The translations under genes and the position numbers were made by a program. The notes under the pieces were generated by a model, which ran no database searches, was not told where the DNA came from, and saw only the letters and a list, made by a program, of their open reading frames with translations. A DNA stretch of 64,000 nucleotides, taken from assembly GCA_026874595.1 (NCBI GenBank), contig CM049320.1, positions 38,688,714-38,752,713 on the forward strand, written 5' to 3'. The stretch is from Sipunculus nudus (Eukaryota; Annelida; Sipuncula; Golfingiida; Sipunculidae). Positions 52,585-64,000 of this stretch are shown here, piece after piece; the stretch's first letter is position 1; each line of letters opens with the position of its first letter.

Positions 52585-52750
52585 TTATGGTGGTGTATAG
52601 TCTGCAGGGGTGGAGGAAACCGGAGGACCCAGAGACTAGCACCAACCTTGGATGGGCCACTACAACCTACTCTCATACTTATGTGGGGGATGGAACCAGC
52701 ACCAGCAAAGAACACCAGCGTTTTACCACTCAACTGTCCAGGCCACTATG
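52585..52750 (-). repeat. tRNA-derived SINE relic
   Basis: On the minus strand TGGACAGTTGAGTGGTAAAA (A-box region) is followed by GCTGGTTCCATCCCC (B-box region) and a body containing GGGTCCTCCGGTTTCCTCCA, a segment seen in several deuterostome and lophotrochozoan SINEs. The order fits a minus-strand SINE. Confidence 0.6.
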
Positions 52751-53478
52751 AATGCCTGGTCATGACTCTGAACTGTGGACACATACAGGAGAACTATTTA
52801 AATACCAATCTCTAATTCATCCAGGATTTCATCACCCAGTCAAGACGGGAACATTTTGTTTAAAAATTTTAATATGCAAATGTGTAATATGTAAATTACT
52901 TTCATCCACTTATTACAATTCATAAAGGTTACAACTGTTTCTTAAAAATTAAATTCCTTTAGTTTCCCTTGAGAAATTTTCAACCTTGTCTTTTTAAATT
53001 TTGGCACGTGGAGGAGTTACAAGATATGATCCAAGGCATAGCCTCCTCGCTTCCAATATAGCTATCTTTACTGTGCGTGGTAACATGTCTAGACAATCAG
53101 CAGATACAGCTTATGATACAATGAATTGAAACAGGAAAAGCCACTGCTGAAATAATAGCAGGGTCAATGTTAATAACCATATGGTTTACTAGTACATATT
53201 TGTTTTGCATGACCCTGGCATGTATTAGTTGTAAAACTGGACTCTTCCCTGTGATAGTCATTCAAAGTGAAGACGCTAAAATTTGGTTTCGGTTGAACCT
53301 GCATTTAACCGTTGCTCAAGTTACAATCTTTAAACCAACTCTTGTTCTGTGAGCTTGACTGAGTAACTTTATTTGTCTACGGATATTTTTCATAAATGAG
53401 GTACTCCAATTCAGTGCTCAATTAACCTGACAATAACATATCTACTGTTATATGTTTTTTTTTAAAATCCCCAATCAA

Positions 53479-53983
53479 TTAAAGGCCCCTTTACACAGGG
53501 CTGCCACCTTTGTGCAACCAAAAAATGACCAGAACGCTCAATGGTCCCCTAACCCCAGAAAATCCTATTTCTGTGTAATTTCTCAATAACCGTTTCAGCG
53601 ATACTTGTGCCTCCCTTGAACCTCCCAAAATGCAGTATAAGAGAATTTTCTTTCCTGCCTCCCCTCTGCTTCCCCTGTGCCACCAGCGCGACCACTGTGC
53701 CTCCATTCAACAACTACGGCAATGCTTGTGCCTCCCTTCTGCCTCCTTTGAGCCACCTTTGAGCAACCCACCACCTCGGCGACCTTTGAGCGATTGTTTT
53801 GAACATGTTCAAAAACTCACGGTGACCATGGCGTCCATGGCGATACCTGAAACTCCTGTAGACCACCTTTGAACAACCTAGGCAACCATTCTGCCTTCTT
53901 TGAGCCTCCTACGACGACCTGGTAAATGTTGTGGTCGCACACGGAAGGCAGAAAGGTCGCTATTCTGTGTAAAGGCCCCTTAA
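53479..53983. mobile_element. TTAA-flanked, MITE-like non-autonomous element
   Basis: TTAA at 53479-53482 and at 53980-53983 bound about 500 bp whose ends are inverted matches: AGGCCCCTTTACACAG on the left and, read inward on the other strand, GGGGCCTTTACACAG on the right. Duplicated TTAA is the target-site hallmark of piggyBac-type transposition. The interior is C/T-rich with repeated TGCCTCC and GAGCCACCTTTGAGCAAC phrases and has no transposase. Assignment to piggyBac rests on the TTAA alone. Confidence 0.65.
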
Positions 53984-54419
53984 TAGACAATGCCACCTAG
54001 AAGTAACTTTCACAGCCTTAAGATACTATACAATGCTGGTCACTCCTGGCTTTTCATTGATTATTTTCATACATTTTCCAACATTTCCTGGACATTTCCT
54101 TAAAAACAGTGACAGAAAAAATGGAACCTGATTTTCACGGAGTAACTTCATGGGATGGATTAAGTAGCTGATCATAGAGAAATAACTTGAGCTGATGATG
54201 TAAAACGGTGGCCTGACAAACTACGAACCTTCATGTGCAGAACAGGAGTACTTCCAGTGATACGAGCTGGCTCTTCTCTCGGGCTGCTGAGCGATTAATC
54301 CTCCTAGTTTCAATGGTAGTGAAAAAGGGATTTAATCTCATGAAAAACTCATTAATCTCATGCAATCAAGATGGCGGTCTTGAACCCTTTCAGGTGCAGG
54401 TGGGAGAGGCACATCTTAC

Positions 54420-54639
54420 ATCTACGACAGACTAAGGTTGTCTGGGCTTGGTATGAAGGAATATTTCTAACGACAGTTTCCAGATCGGTAACATTACAAC
54501 CAGGACTGACAGTCTCCTGCTGGTATATATCTTGATATATATCATCCTCTGGAACAAATGGTGTAGACGGCATCTGTATATCGGGAACCACGAAGCCATA
54601 TAAGTACAAGAGAAAACGACGGCTCGTGTATAATGCCAT
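54420..54639 (-). CDS. Candidate distal first coding exon of the long isoform
   Basis: The ATG at 54639 has G at +4 and an in-frame TAG three codons upstream. It opens 73 codons beginning MALYTSRRFLLYLYGF, with an acidic, proline-containing middle (PSTPFVPEDDIYQDIYQQ) and ending LVCRR. A usable donor AGAT|GTAAGA follows with one leftover T, i.e. phase 1, which fits the phase 1 entry of the 60-nt exon at 43.9 kb (TAC, Tyr). The joined model is open to the stop (572 residues). Without the splice the frame reads on 20 codons to a TGA. I recognise no domain, and an open frame of this length can occur by chance, so this is a hypothesis based on phase, start context and composition. Confidence 0.28.
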
Positions 54640-57600
54640 TTGGATCTATTTACTAACACAAATTATCTAGTGACTATGAGCAGTAAGTGAGTGATACTGA
54701 ATGGACATATAATACTACAGTCAGGTAACAAATCAAGCATGACCTCCAATATTAAGGACACCTGAACCCTCCTTCGTGCAGAATGAGATACAGTAGACAA
54801 CTAATCTGTGCTCTGATACAGAACTGACACTAACTGACATTGTGACCATACTGTACAAATCTTCAGAGCTGTGGTTTATAAAATATGGGTAAATAGTGAC
54901 ATTATTAGTGGTTGATTCACAGTGAAAGGATCATGGGAAAGAGGTATACTTTTTATGGCAAGTTCGTGGTTCAGGACTGTATTGAGGAGTTCTCTACCCA
55001 AAGACCCCTGACAAAGATCTTTAACTCAATGGTACAATCTTCTCATTGATTGTGATGTGACTAAAAATTATAATATGACTGCCAAAGATGTAAAAATTAT
55101 AATATGATTGTCAAAGATGTAAATTAAGTTCACAGGGAGAAAAGGAAAGAGAATTAAAGTGAAGAAGCTGAAAACTGAAAAGCCAGATATGAAAGATATT
55201 CAAACACACTGCCTTTATTTCTTAAGCCTCTAATGTTGTTATAAAAGTCAAAGCATAAGAATTTATAGAAACTGCCACAAATGTAGTTTACCAATCCTTA
55301 ACTTAAATAATGATGCAGGTTGACTGAGTCATAGATAGGAATACTTTCACTTTTCATATGATGTCAAATATTCAAGAATTGTTACTCAAGTCATCCTTGT
55401 CAAATAGGTCACGCATCTGACTGTACTTGGAGATGCAGATTTATATCTGACTGGTGCAAGTTTAGGCCTAGGCCTTGAGAATTATATAAATGTAACAATC
55501 ACTGATGAGGCCGTTATTCAGAAATCTAGTGAATGGAACAATAGACAAGGTCACAATGTCATAGTGTTTGTTACAATATGTAAAATAAAGGAGTTCCATC
55601 TTTGCCAAAAATTAAATTTTCAACACAGATGTCAAGTTTACACCAAGTCACACAAAACTGCATTAATTTGTTCTGGGCTAAGACTCTTTCCATGTAACTA
55701 CAGCTTGTTGGTTTGCTGGGTTTTGCCACCAGGGCATGCATTCAGACCAATCAAAGCTGGGTATAATAATCACCAGTTTTAAACTTGGTTGCACAATGCA
55801 AAACCCACCTCTCATATGTCTTAACATTCTTTGAATGTTCAACTTACATGGTCACTGGGTGACCTTTAAGTAAACTTAAAGAATACCATTTGGACAAGCA
55901 TGAATATATACACAATCACCTTCCTTTGAATATATTCCATCCACAAAGAGGGAGAAGTTTTCGATCCTGAACTGAAATTAACAGATCTTCGTTATAAAAA
56001 AAGTGGACTGAGAGAAGATTTTGCCATCTTAATTTTATCCATTTAAAACTGAATGAGAATCACACAAAGCCAGTAATGGCCCCCAGACCATCATTTCGTC
56101 CTGCTAGAAAACAGAAGGCAAAAGATTTAAATGAAGCTGCCAAACCGAAAAAGAATCATCTACAAAGACCTATCTATTTTGCAGGGGGGTAAAACTTGAA
56201 GTCATTATAAAACTTAAAGCAAGGAAGCAGTTGATAAATTTAGGCCTGTATTGTTTCATGCTAACATTCATCAAATTTTTACTAGAGTCATGTGTGGAGA
56301 AGCCGCCCATACACTTGGCAGGAATTCTTTTGTATTTTGGCACAGTGCCAGAATGGTCCACAAGCGCTGAAGGGACGCACCTATCACCACAAACATGCCA
56401 TCAATCACTATACCCAGTGTCTTTTCTTCTTTCTTAGCGCAGTTGTCGGTTCTACAGGACCACTGGTTTCATAGCCATGACATTGGCTTGTTACGGATGC
56501 GTGTCTACATGCGACATTTCAATTCCGCACAATCACTCGGCATCCATCACTGTCCTTTGGTATACGTTAAAACTTCCAGGACCAAGAAATTTCCACATAT
56601 CCTCTATCAAAGGAGCCTGATTGCGCTAGCTTGTCTAATCCAATAATATCCATTTCATTACCACAACCAAGAACGGAAAAGACAGGCTTAATCATGTGAG
56701 CCAACCACAACAGAGCAAACATTGTTCCAAGCAAAGACTGTCTACTTGGTCCACTTCACTTCACGCACCTTGGGACAGCGCGTATTTCAGTTACGAAACC
56801 TGCTGGATCGATTCTCATCCCCACCTCTTATAAAAGTTCTATTATCTGCCACTAGGTGATAACTCCTTCAAACGATACCCCCCACTGATGGAATTACACG
56901 AAAGGTCGCCACAGTACACTCAGTGCAAATACACCAATCAACCCTGAACAATATGTGATCATTTTTCATCCTAAAATACACATCCCTTCTCCATACAACA
57001 TTTCTATCTTCTTCAAATGAACAATAGGCTATTTGGTGGATGTCCCTTGAGGTTTATGACCATGTACTTTGTCTGTCATTTCCCTTTTTGTTTATCATTA
57101 TTTCCCTTTTTGTTTATCATCATTCCCTTTTTAATTCCTCACCAATTATCATAATTTCCCTTTTCCAAATTTTATGGTTAATAAATTTTCACTGTTTTTG
57201 ACTTTCTCTTTCTAATAACAACATATTCCCTCCAAAGATGCTTCAAATTCATAAGTTTTTATTCCCTAATTTTTCTATCCTTGAGCATCTGATATTTCTA
57301 CTTTGATATCCCCTTGCTGTATACAACAGTTTCTCTCCCCATCTTTCCTGGTCCCAAAGCTAGAAAACATACTAGTCTATCGATGATCAGGGACAGTATC
57401 ATTAAGATCATTATTTAAAATGTAAGTAACATTTAACAACGGCATGTTTAAATTGTATGTAATCATAATTTGGCACCAAAGAAAAATCTACTCAACTTGA
57501 CAGAGGAAAATTTTAACTTTATAAATAGAATGTTTTTACAGGAGAACTTTTCTATTTAACTAATAAAAATGTCCACATCATATATGGGATGTAAATTTAA

Positions 57601-57769
57601 ATAAGAAAAGCTTAACAGAAAAGTTTTATAGAAGAAAAACTTTAAAAGTTTTAGCTTTTTTAACTGTTTATCTTGTTTTGTTATAATGTCCACACTTGAA
57701 GCGAGATGCTGGTGTCATGATCATCAAGCAGGAAATAAAGCTAAAACTCAATAAAAGTCAGAAAATATG

Positions 57770-57796
57770 AAAAAAAAAAAAAAAAAAAAAAAAAAA
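57770..57796. repeat. Poly(A) run of 27 bases
   Basis: A pure A run preceded by an A-rich AATAAA-containing segment. It may be the tail of a decayed retroposed copy on the plus strand, but no parent sequence is recognised upstream. Confidence 0.9.
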
Positions 57797-59672
57797 TTCC
57801 CCAGTAAGCCATCTGTGTGCCTATCATCCACATCTTGTATGTGGCATCCTCCTCTTAATACTTCCTCACAGAGATGCGGGAAGACGGAGAATAATACGTG
57901 TTTATATATGTCGCAGTGGGATTTCTACATTTACATCATATGCTTAACATCCCACCTCTTTCATTTTCACTCCTGGCCAAAATGTGCAATAAGATGACAT
58001 CACCCAGATAGATCTGAGAAATCTTTCTCGGCTAAGATAGCTTCTTCCTCATTTTAACCACCCTTTACTGGTGGTTATTTTTTATTTCTTTGTTTCATCA
58101 CCATATTTTTTTTATTGCAACTACTTCCTCATCTTGTCAACATAATTTTCTCCTGCTCTAAAAAATTAAATTTTAACAAATTAAACATTTTATTTCATTA
58201 ATTTTTTGTAGATTAAGCTTACATTCCTCTCAAAACTTTTATTTAGAATGAGAAATATATCAGCAAACTAAGGTGTGGGACATGAGTTGTGATATTGCTA
58301 ATTATTATATAAAATTAATTAAACATCCCCAATTTTTAATTGCTGGGGATACAGGATGTAGGAAACATTAATTTGGATGAATTGCTGGGTTTTTAATTTT
58401 CAAATTTTTGTTTAACCATTTATAACTCCTACACTTTCAAACTGAAGAAATTCTTATAAAAGAAAATTTATATTTAAAGAATGACTATCCTTACTTCATT
58501 AACAGGAACTTTAAAAAATCAAACTTCATTTTAAAACCTTTATATAAGTATTAGCCTTATGGAGAATCCAGCTTCATTGAATGATTAAGATTTAATATCA
58601 TAATCATTTACAGAAAAAGTAAGCTTATCTGCTCAATATATAAACCTCAAAGATATCAACTACACCAATTTTTTAAAAACGAAAATCATTTTTTAACACA
58701 AAACTACTTTTGAAGACAAAAACATAAAATTTTAAGACCACAATTTTTTCAGAATCCCTTGTATATCATTTGCAGTTCAATAAAACCATGAAAGTTTAAA
58801 ACTATAAATCTTCCAAATGCAGAGTAATTTATATATAGACCACTTTATATACACTATATTCAGTGTTACAATCCACTATGCGACACAACCAGCTACTTAC
58901 AACCAGGAAGTTGCGTTGTAAATTTGTAGCAGAGGTTTATCTTGTTTTGTCCCGGTCTCCATCACTCCCGGCCAACCCGACGACGTATACAAATACTGCA
59001 TCATGCTTATCCAACCGTGAGACCCAGTTGCTATTTTGCTGTCAGATGCTATACACATTACCCAAAATCATGCAATATACCATGCCTGTTTTTGAGGCTA
59101 ACAAAAAGTAGTGACAAAAAGTTGTTCTGTGCTATATATGTTTCAAGGCCGCTTCATTACCAGGAGAAAAAAAGACACAGGGTACTTTACAAATTGGTCA
59201 TCGGCCTTGCAGCCATTGCTTTGGTGGATCATGGATCACACCTAATATAATATATGGCAGGCTGACTGCTTTCTAGTACACACTCAAGTCATCAGCCACA
59301 TGACTCAGCCCTAGCAGAACGGGAGTTCGCTTGGACTTTAAAGGTGAAGGTCATGTCCTGATTGTCACCACCTGTTTATAACGAGGGTAACAGCAGCCGT
59401 ACAATATCGTCTAGCCGTACAATATTGTCTAGGTTCACTGACTGGGCTCTGCATGTCATCAGAACTGTGATACCTGGGTCTGAACAAAAGCTTTCTTTAC
59501 AATTTATCATATGTAGTTATCTGATTAGTCTCCGACCGTCACAGCCAGTTGACTTGAAAACACTAGATGTAGGAGGGAGAGAGAATGAAAGATAATGAGA
59601 GAAAGAGAATGAGAGAGAAGACTTATTTTAAGTTATGTTACAGGAAATAATATTTTTAATAGTGCCTTCAGT

Positions 59673-59675
<3 letters not shown>

Positions 59676-59722
<47 letters not shown>
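59676..59722. repeat. (AT)n microsatellite
   Basis: About 23 AT units. Confidence 0.98.
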
Positions 59723-59724
<2 letters not shown>

Positions 59725-62309
59725 TTTTGCTTCTACAAAGTCTGTAGAACAAAACTTCACATATCAAGTTTTAATATTCCACTTAAGGTTCTTAAAGCAC
59801 TGTGTAAATTGTATTATTTCTATTTCCCCAAGTGTTAATGTTTGTTTCTTCAAAAGTCAGAGGGAAGACACTCATACTCAGAAATATCAGTGTATGATTC
59901 ACGGAATGTTATAAGGCTACAGAAACAGGTGCTGGCAAAGAGACCCTGCGTGGCGTGTAGGGGTTCAATTATTCACAAAGCCCAGCAGCTCGCGTGTGAA
60001 GGCCACACCTCACTAGTAGTCCCGCGTTATATAATATTCTGTCCATCAGCTAGTGGCTCCATCTTAAGATACAGCTCATCATAAGACTAGAAAAATAAAA
60101 CAGTATAAGCCATAAAAATAGGCAGGCCAGCTACGTTACTACCCATGTACAACCGAGGCCGTAAACTCTACCCAGCCACCATGACAGTATTAAATGTGCT
60201 TCGCTATACCCCGTAATGCCCTTTTGAGTGAGGAGCGTACATCATCGATAAACTCCTCTGTCTGTGGTTATCAGGTGTTCAACCTGACCACACTGGAGGC
60301 AATCTTGAAAAAAGGGCATTACTACACCTGAGCAGGGAGCTGGTTATGTCATACCTGTTTAATATTTAAACCCTGCATACACAGGTATCCTACAAGAATT
60401 AAAGCCAGCTATTCCCCTACCTTTTCCAACAAATTTGTGATTTCTGGCCCCTAAATGTCAGATACCAGTATAGACCCCTTTAAGGTGTATTAATCTTGGT
60501 GATCCAAGAAGCTTGGCACTTGTTCAACCTGAAGTTTCTGTAAATTTAATTTTGATGTCATTTCCTTTTAGAGCCTTTGATTATCCGATCCATTCTTGCC
60601 TTATCCAACAAAACTATATTCCTGTCAAAGCCATCCATAATCATATCAATCATCTGACACTGATCAATATACCATACTAGCCACCCTGCATCTGGGCTTA
60701 GTACTGTTCCTTTCAAAGTGAGGGGGCTTTGAAGGGGCCTGGAGACTTAATTATTTTTTAAGAAAGCATTTCTTCAACCTCCTATTGTTTTGTACCCAAC
60801 CATACTGTTTGCTGCTGGACTAAAGGTCACTTAATGTCCCACTACTGCTGGATGACCAAGTAATTCTGGTTCACAGATTATACAAATTAGGTCAGAGGGA
60901 CCTAGTTTGACATTTAAGCATATACAATATGGGAAAATTTCTAGTTCCAATATATGCTATAACTGGCATAAGTTTACAGTGGTATACCTGAATCTGGCAG
61001 GTCTTCCATGAAAAAGTGCTGGAATGACCTAATTTAACCAGGAATTCCTGAGTTCATACATATCCTATGAGTGAAATTCACTCCAGAATTAATTTGATAC
61101 AAATTTACTTGAAATATCTAGTACATACCTTAACACAAAAACAGGACAATCACAAGTTACTTATAGTTCCAAGTAAATAACTTTAAACAGTAGAGTGAGT
61201 TTTTGAAGGTTTTGCTAGGTTTATAAAGTTGTACTGTCTCAGCTTTACTCATAGTTCTAAGTAAATAAATTCAAACTGTAGACTAAATTTTTGAAGGTTT
61301 TGCTAGAAACAATGAAATTTGAATATAAACACACCAGGCTTGGCCTAATGAGATGCAAAATTATGTAACAAGTGAGGCAATCATGAAGTGGTCTGGGGTA
61401 GGCACGTCTGGCAAAAATAGCCAACTGTGCACACAACGAAAAATGACCTGATAAGAATGGATACCAAGCTCTCTGGCCAGGAAAAACATTCAACATAAAA
61501 TGCCTAGTTCCCCCTAACCACAGTAAGTTGGTCGGACTTAGTGACCCCTCACTATAGTGATAAAAGTGTTTGAATAACACTCGACATTGATTAGGCAAGT
61601 CCGATGCTCGGCTTGTAACGGCCTTGATAGCGACCCTGCCACAACAACATGGAGTGCTCGGGTCTGTAACGCACTAAACATTGGCTGCTCCAAAGTATAC
61701 TCTTGCGTGTGAGCTGATTTGACTGTGTAATCCGTCTCTGTGCCTTAGGCTCGGATATTTGTGATATCTGTGCAGACTCCGCACAGATAAGCCAGGCAGC
61801 TAGACAGTATGTTCTTTTCTGCCACCCAGAGTTTTGACCTAAAAACTTCTCTACCGACAACAATTCAAGCAGTCCCCGAAAGAAAGAGAACAAATAATAC
61901 ATACTTGCCATGCAACAGTTGATCTTTGGCCCTTTTCAAACATTACCTTGGTTTAAAGAATTAGTTGGACTGCACATATGACATTGAACATTTTTTAGCT
62001 GAATTTCATGATTTCTACATTTAAAATATTACAGATTATTCAATCAAACAAGATCTTCCAAGAGGCAAAATGAAAGCAAGAAGCTATTTTTGCAGTAAAA
62101 CATTCCATTTTTTTCTTGGGAGGTCCACTGTTTTATGATGTAGAGAAAATGTCAAGTCAAAAACTTAATGTCTATTTAATAGGAAAAATATGGGTAAACT
62201 TTTTAAATGATTACCCAGGCATTAAAACTAACTAGGGACCCATGGGTCTCGATGCTCAGGATAATTTGTCTATAAGGATACATTTATAAGCTTTATAAAA
62301 TATGGCTCC

Positions 62310-62710
62310 TGTGATCAGTTTGAAGCCAACCTGTCTACCCATACTGGAGTTGTCATCCATAAACTAATTTGTGAATGCATGGGCCCTTTGACCTTGACCT
62401 TTGACCCCAAAATCAAAAGGAAACTTCCCCTATCGGCAGGTGTGCCACGTGGAAGATGGAAGGTTTGCAATGGAAAGTTTGGCTTAAAATGCATCAACAA
62501 TCTTTCTAAAGTAGTAGGTCCTGTGACCTTGACCTCTGATCTCATGACCCCAGAATAAACAGAGATCTTACTTTAGTGGTGGGCCATATATATGTCAAGT
62601 TTGAAACCAATATTTTAATCCAAACTGGTGTTATCATCTGGAAACTAATATGTGGATAGATGGCCCCTTGACCTTGTGACCCAAAAATCCATAAGTTTCT
62701 ACTACTTATA
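62310..62710. repeat. Repeat with recurring TGACCTTGACCTTTGACC modules
   Basis: CCTTTGACCTTGACCTTTGA (about 62387), GTGACCTTGACCTCTGATC (about 62523) and CCTTGACCTTGTGACCC (about 62667) recur, each paired with related CATACTGGAGTTGTCATC / CAAACTGGTGTTATCATC phrases about 290 bp apart. It looks like an internally repeated dispersed element. Confidence 0.6.
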
Positions 62711-62825
62711 ATTCAAGCGAGGCCCTATAGGAACACAAGGTTTATTAAAATTTGAATTAAACCAGTTGCAAATCTGATAATAACAAAATAATTTTGCAGT
62801 CTCAAAATTAAGGCAAGTGCATAGA

Positions 62826-63345
62826 AAATGTGAAAAATACAAATGCCACAAGTCTTCAGGAACTGAAGAAACCAATCTTAATAAATAAACAAACTAGGTT
62901 TCAGGATACTGGATGAAACCACAGCTGAGAAACTGACATAATTACTGTCTTTTAATGGTCTCAAAAACAGAAAAAAATCGTAAAAATTAGAAAACAGGTG
63001 GAATCACTATTTTCAGGAACTGACAAAACTAGTCATGGTCACTATTCAAGGAAAGATTCGTGGCAATCTATGCATTAATTATCAAGATACTTGAGGTTTT
63101 GTATCAAATTTTTAAATTATTCTGGTGGGTATCTACAAGCCCTATAGCTTGGAGGATATTAATCGCAGTGACCTTATTTCAGGTTTCCAAAGAGATTTTC
63201 ATAAACCTACCTGGATATCTAGTTACAAGCATCTAGGGTAAGCAGTTACAATTTGTGCCCTGCTAATGGGTGGCCTGACGGCCAGACGCCTGGACGGACA
63301 AAGCGCCATTCCTATACCTTAGTTGACTTTCAGTCAGCTGAGCTA
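62826..63345 (+). repeat. Dispersed repeat, copy 2
   Basis: Collinear with 6563-7075 over its full length with many substitutions and small indels, ending in the same GTTGACTTTCAGTCAGCTGAGCT. The tail also carries GGACGGACAAAGCGCCATTC, the counterpart of the GGATGGACAACAGAAAATGC part of copy 1. Confidence 0.75.
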
Positions 63346-63384
63346 AAAATTATCTGTTGAGCTAAATGATATTTGAATAAATTT

Positions 63385-63530
63385 ACCGTAAAATCTCCAC
63401 TTAAAACCGCACTTCCGATTAAAACCGCACCCGGACTTCGCCGAAATTCCAGGCGAGACACCGTGAGGGGCTCAAATACTAAGAACCCCCCTTTAAAACC
63501 GCACCAACTTTCGCTACGGAATGATTTGAC
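63385..63530. repeat. Short block with three TTAAAACCGCAC motifs
   Basis: CTTAAAACCGCACTT, ATTAAAACCGCACCC and TTTAAAACCGCACCA lie at about 63401, 63419 and 63492 in a CpG-rich patch. This looks like the end of a repeat family; the rest of the window to 64000 holds nothing I can name. Confidence 0.4.
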
Positions 63531-64000
63531 AAAAGACACAATCAAGCAATCATCTAGAAATGAACACGCGTAGGTTGCGACTCGGCCATTCCTTTCCACT
63601 TTAAAAATTAATTGGGCATTTTATTTAAACACATCATAACACTTTTTTGCAGGGTCACTCAAGCATGAAGTTTGGGAAGACGTAAGGGCCGGTGAACCTC
63701 TGCCTGTTTATACAGATTTTATATTCCGTGCCGTATTCTTGTTTGCTACTGATTTGTCATTATATTTTGGAAAAAATATTCTGCTGATCCATTTCAAGTC
63801 ACTGTATTTTTTAATTCTAAAAGTAATATTTTGAAATCTTAATTTTTTATGAAAATTCCATTTTTCTGGAATTACTCAGAAGATTCAAATCATTTTCATA
63901 CCGGTTACTTCGGTATTATCTTCGTCACATCGTACGTTGACATCGCTCCATGTCACAATTTGCTGGTGCATTTGAAAACATCGCTGGTCTACTTAACTAA

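Larger units (their letters stand above)
43931..54419. other. Non-coding stretch, long intron if the distal first exon is real
   Basis: No supported gene. Small two-copy tandems lie at about 44743-44825 (period 47, TCTATATGATAATC core) and 45650-45735 (TATAAAGACTTGTTTTTTCC core). Two longer high-complexity islands lie at 48280-49240 and 50000-50720. Confidence 0.55.
54640..62280. other. Non-coding stretch
   Basis: No supported gene in 7.6 kb. Two-copy short tandems lie at 55065-55130 (AAAATTATAATATGACTG type), 57075-57125 (TTTCCCTTTTTGTTTATCAT) and 59398-59435 (AGCCGTACAATATCGTCT). A duplication of about 87-bp period lies at 61162-61306 (TTTTTGAAGGTTTTGCTAG). GC-richer patches at 56280-56960 and 58870-59600 carry no recognisable exon. 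Confidence 0.55.

Noticed and set aside
53491-53872. Overlapping short open frames on both strands as genes
   Set aside because: They lie wholly inside the TTAA-flanked element and reflect its C/T-rich repetitive interior.
58885-59005. Minus-strand open stretch with ATG and METGTKQDKPLLQIYNATSW before a GTAAGT
   Set aside because: The donor is phase 2 and cannot join any known exon of the gene in frame; only about 34 codons and no domain.

Overview
The window is AT-rich metazoan nuclear DNA (roughly two-thirds A+T by eye). Introns are kilobases long, splice sites are GT-AG, and there are long AT microsatellites, tRNA-derived SINE relics, minisatellites and a small TTAA-flanked element. No bacterial gene, rRNA gene, intact tRNA gene or intact transposase was seen. 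The one clear gene and the style of its SINEs suggest a lophotrochozoan, most likely a mollusc; the species cannot be named from sequence alone.

The only gene I can defend is on the minus strand. It is a C2H2 zinc-finger transcription factor of the rotund/squeeze (fly), LIN-29 (nematode), ZNF384/ZNF362 (vertebrate) family. In transcript order its exons are: a possible distal first coding exon (54639-54420, weak), a small 60-nt exon (43920-43861), a proximal alternative first coding exon starting MHLLDD (36877-36826), a phase 1-1 exon (30527-30354), a second exon clearly related to it (27923-27670), and the large terminal exon (24514-23504) with most of six zinc fingers and the stop codon. All joins I propose keep frame. 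Proximal start to stop gives 496 residues, or 438 if the 30.4 kb exon is skipped. The distal model would give 572.

Layout: 1-8950, non-coding with a CpG-containing patch at 1141-1340, dispersed repeats and a perfect RFX X-box. 8956-10310, a minisatellite of about 41 bp period that decays to about 10.9 kb. 10.9-22.1 kb, non-coding with SINE relics, an AT microsatellite, a tandem array at 20.5-20.8 kb and some candidate cis-elements. 22.1-23.5 kb, probable 3' UTR or downstream flank with an inverted-repeat pair. 23.5-43.9 kb, the gene body. 43.9-64 kb, a long upstream intron or 5' flank with high-complexity islands, a TTAA-flanked MITE-like element at 53.5-54.0 kb and repeat copies at 62-63.5 kb.

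The most interesting biology is in the gene: an internal exon duplication whose phases allow one or two copies of a short Pro/Met/His/Ser-rich module but forbid a simple mutually exclusive swap, two alternative 5' ends recalling the two-promoter layout of fly rn/roe and nematode lin-29, a candidate poison exon in the intron that splits the first zinc finger, and a C-terminal phosphorylation-dependent sumoylation motif. I found no evidence for a wholly new multi-gene system.
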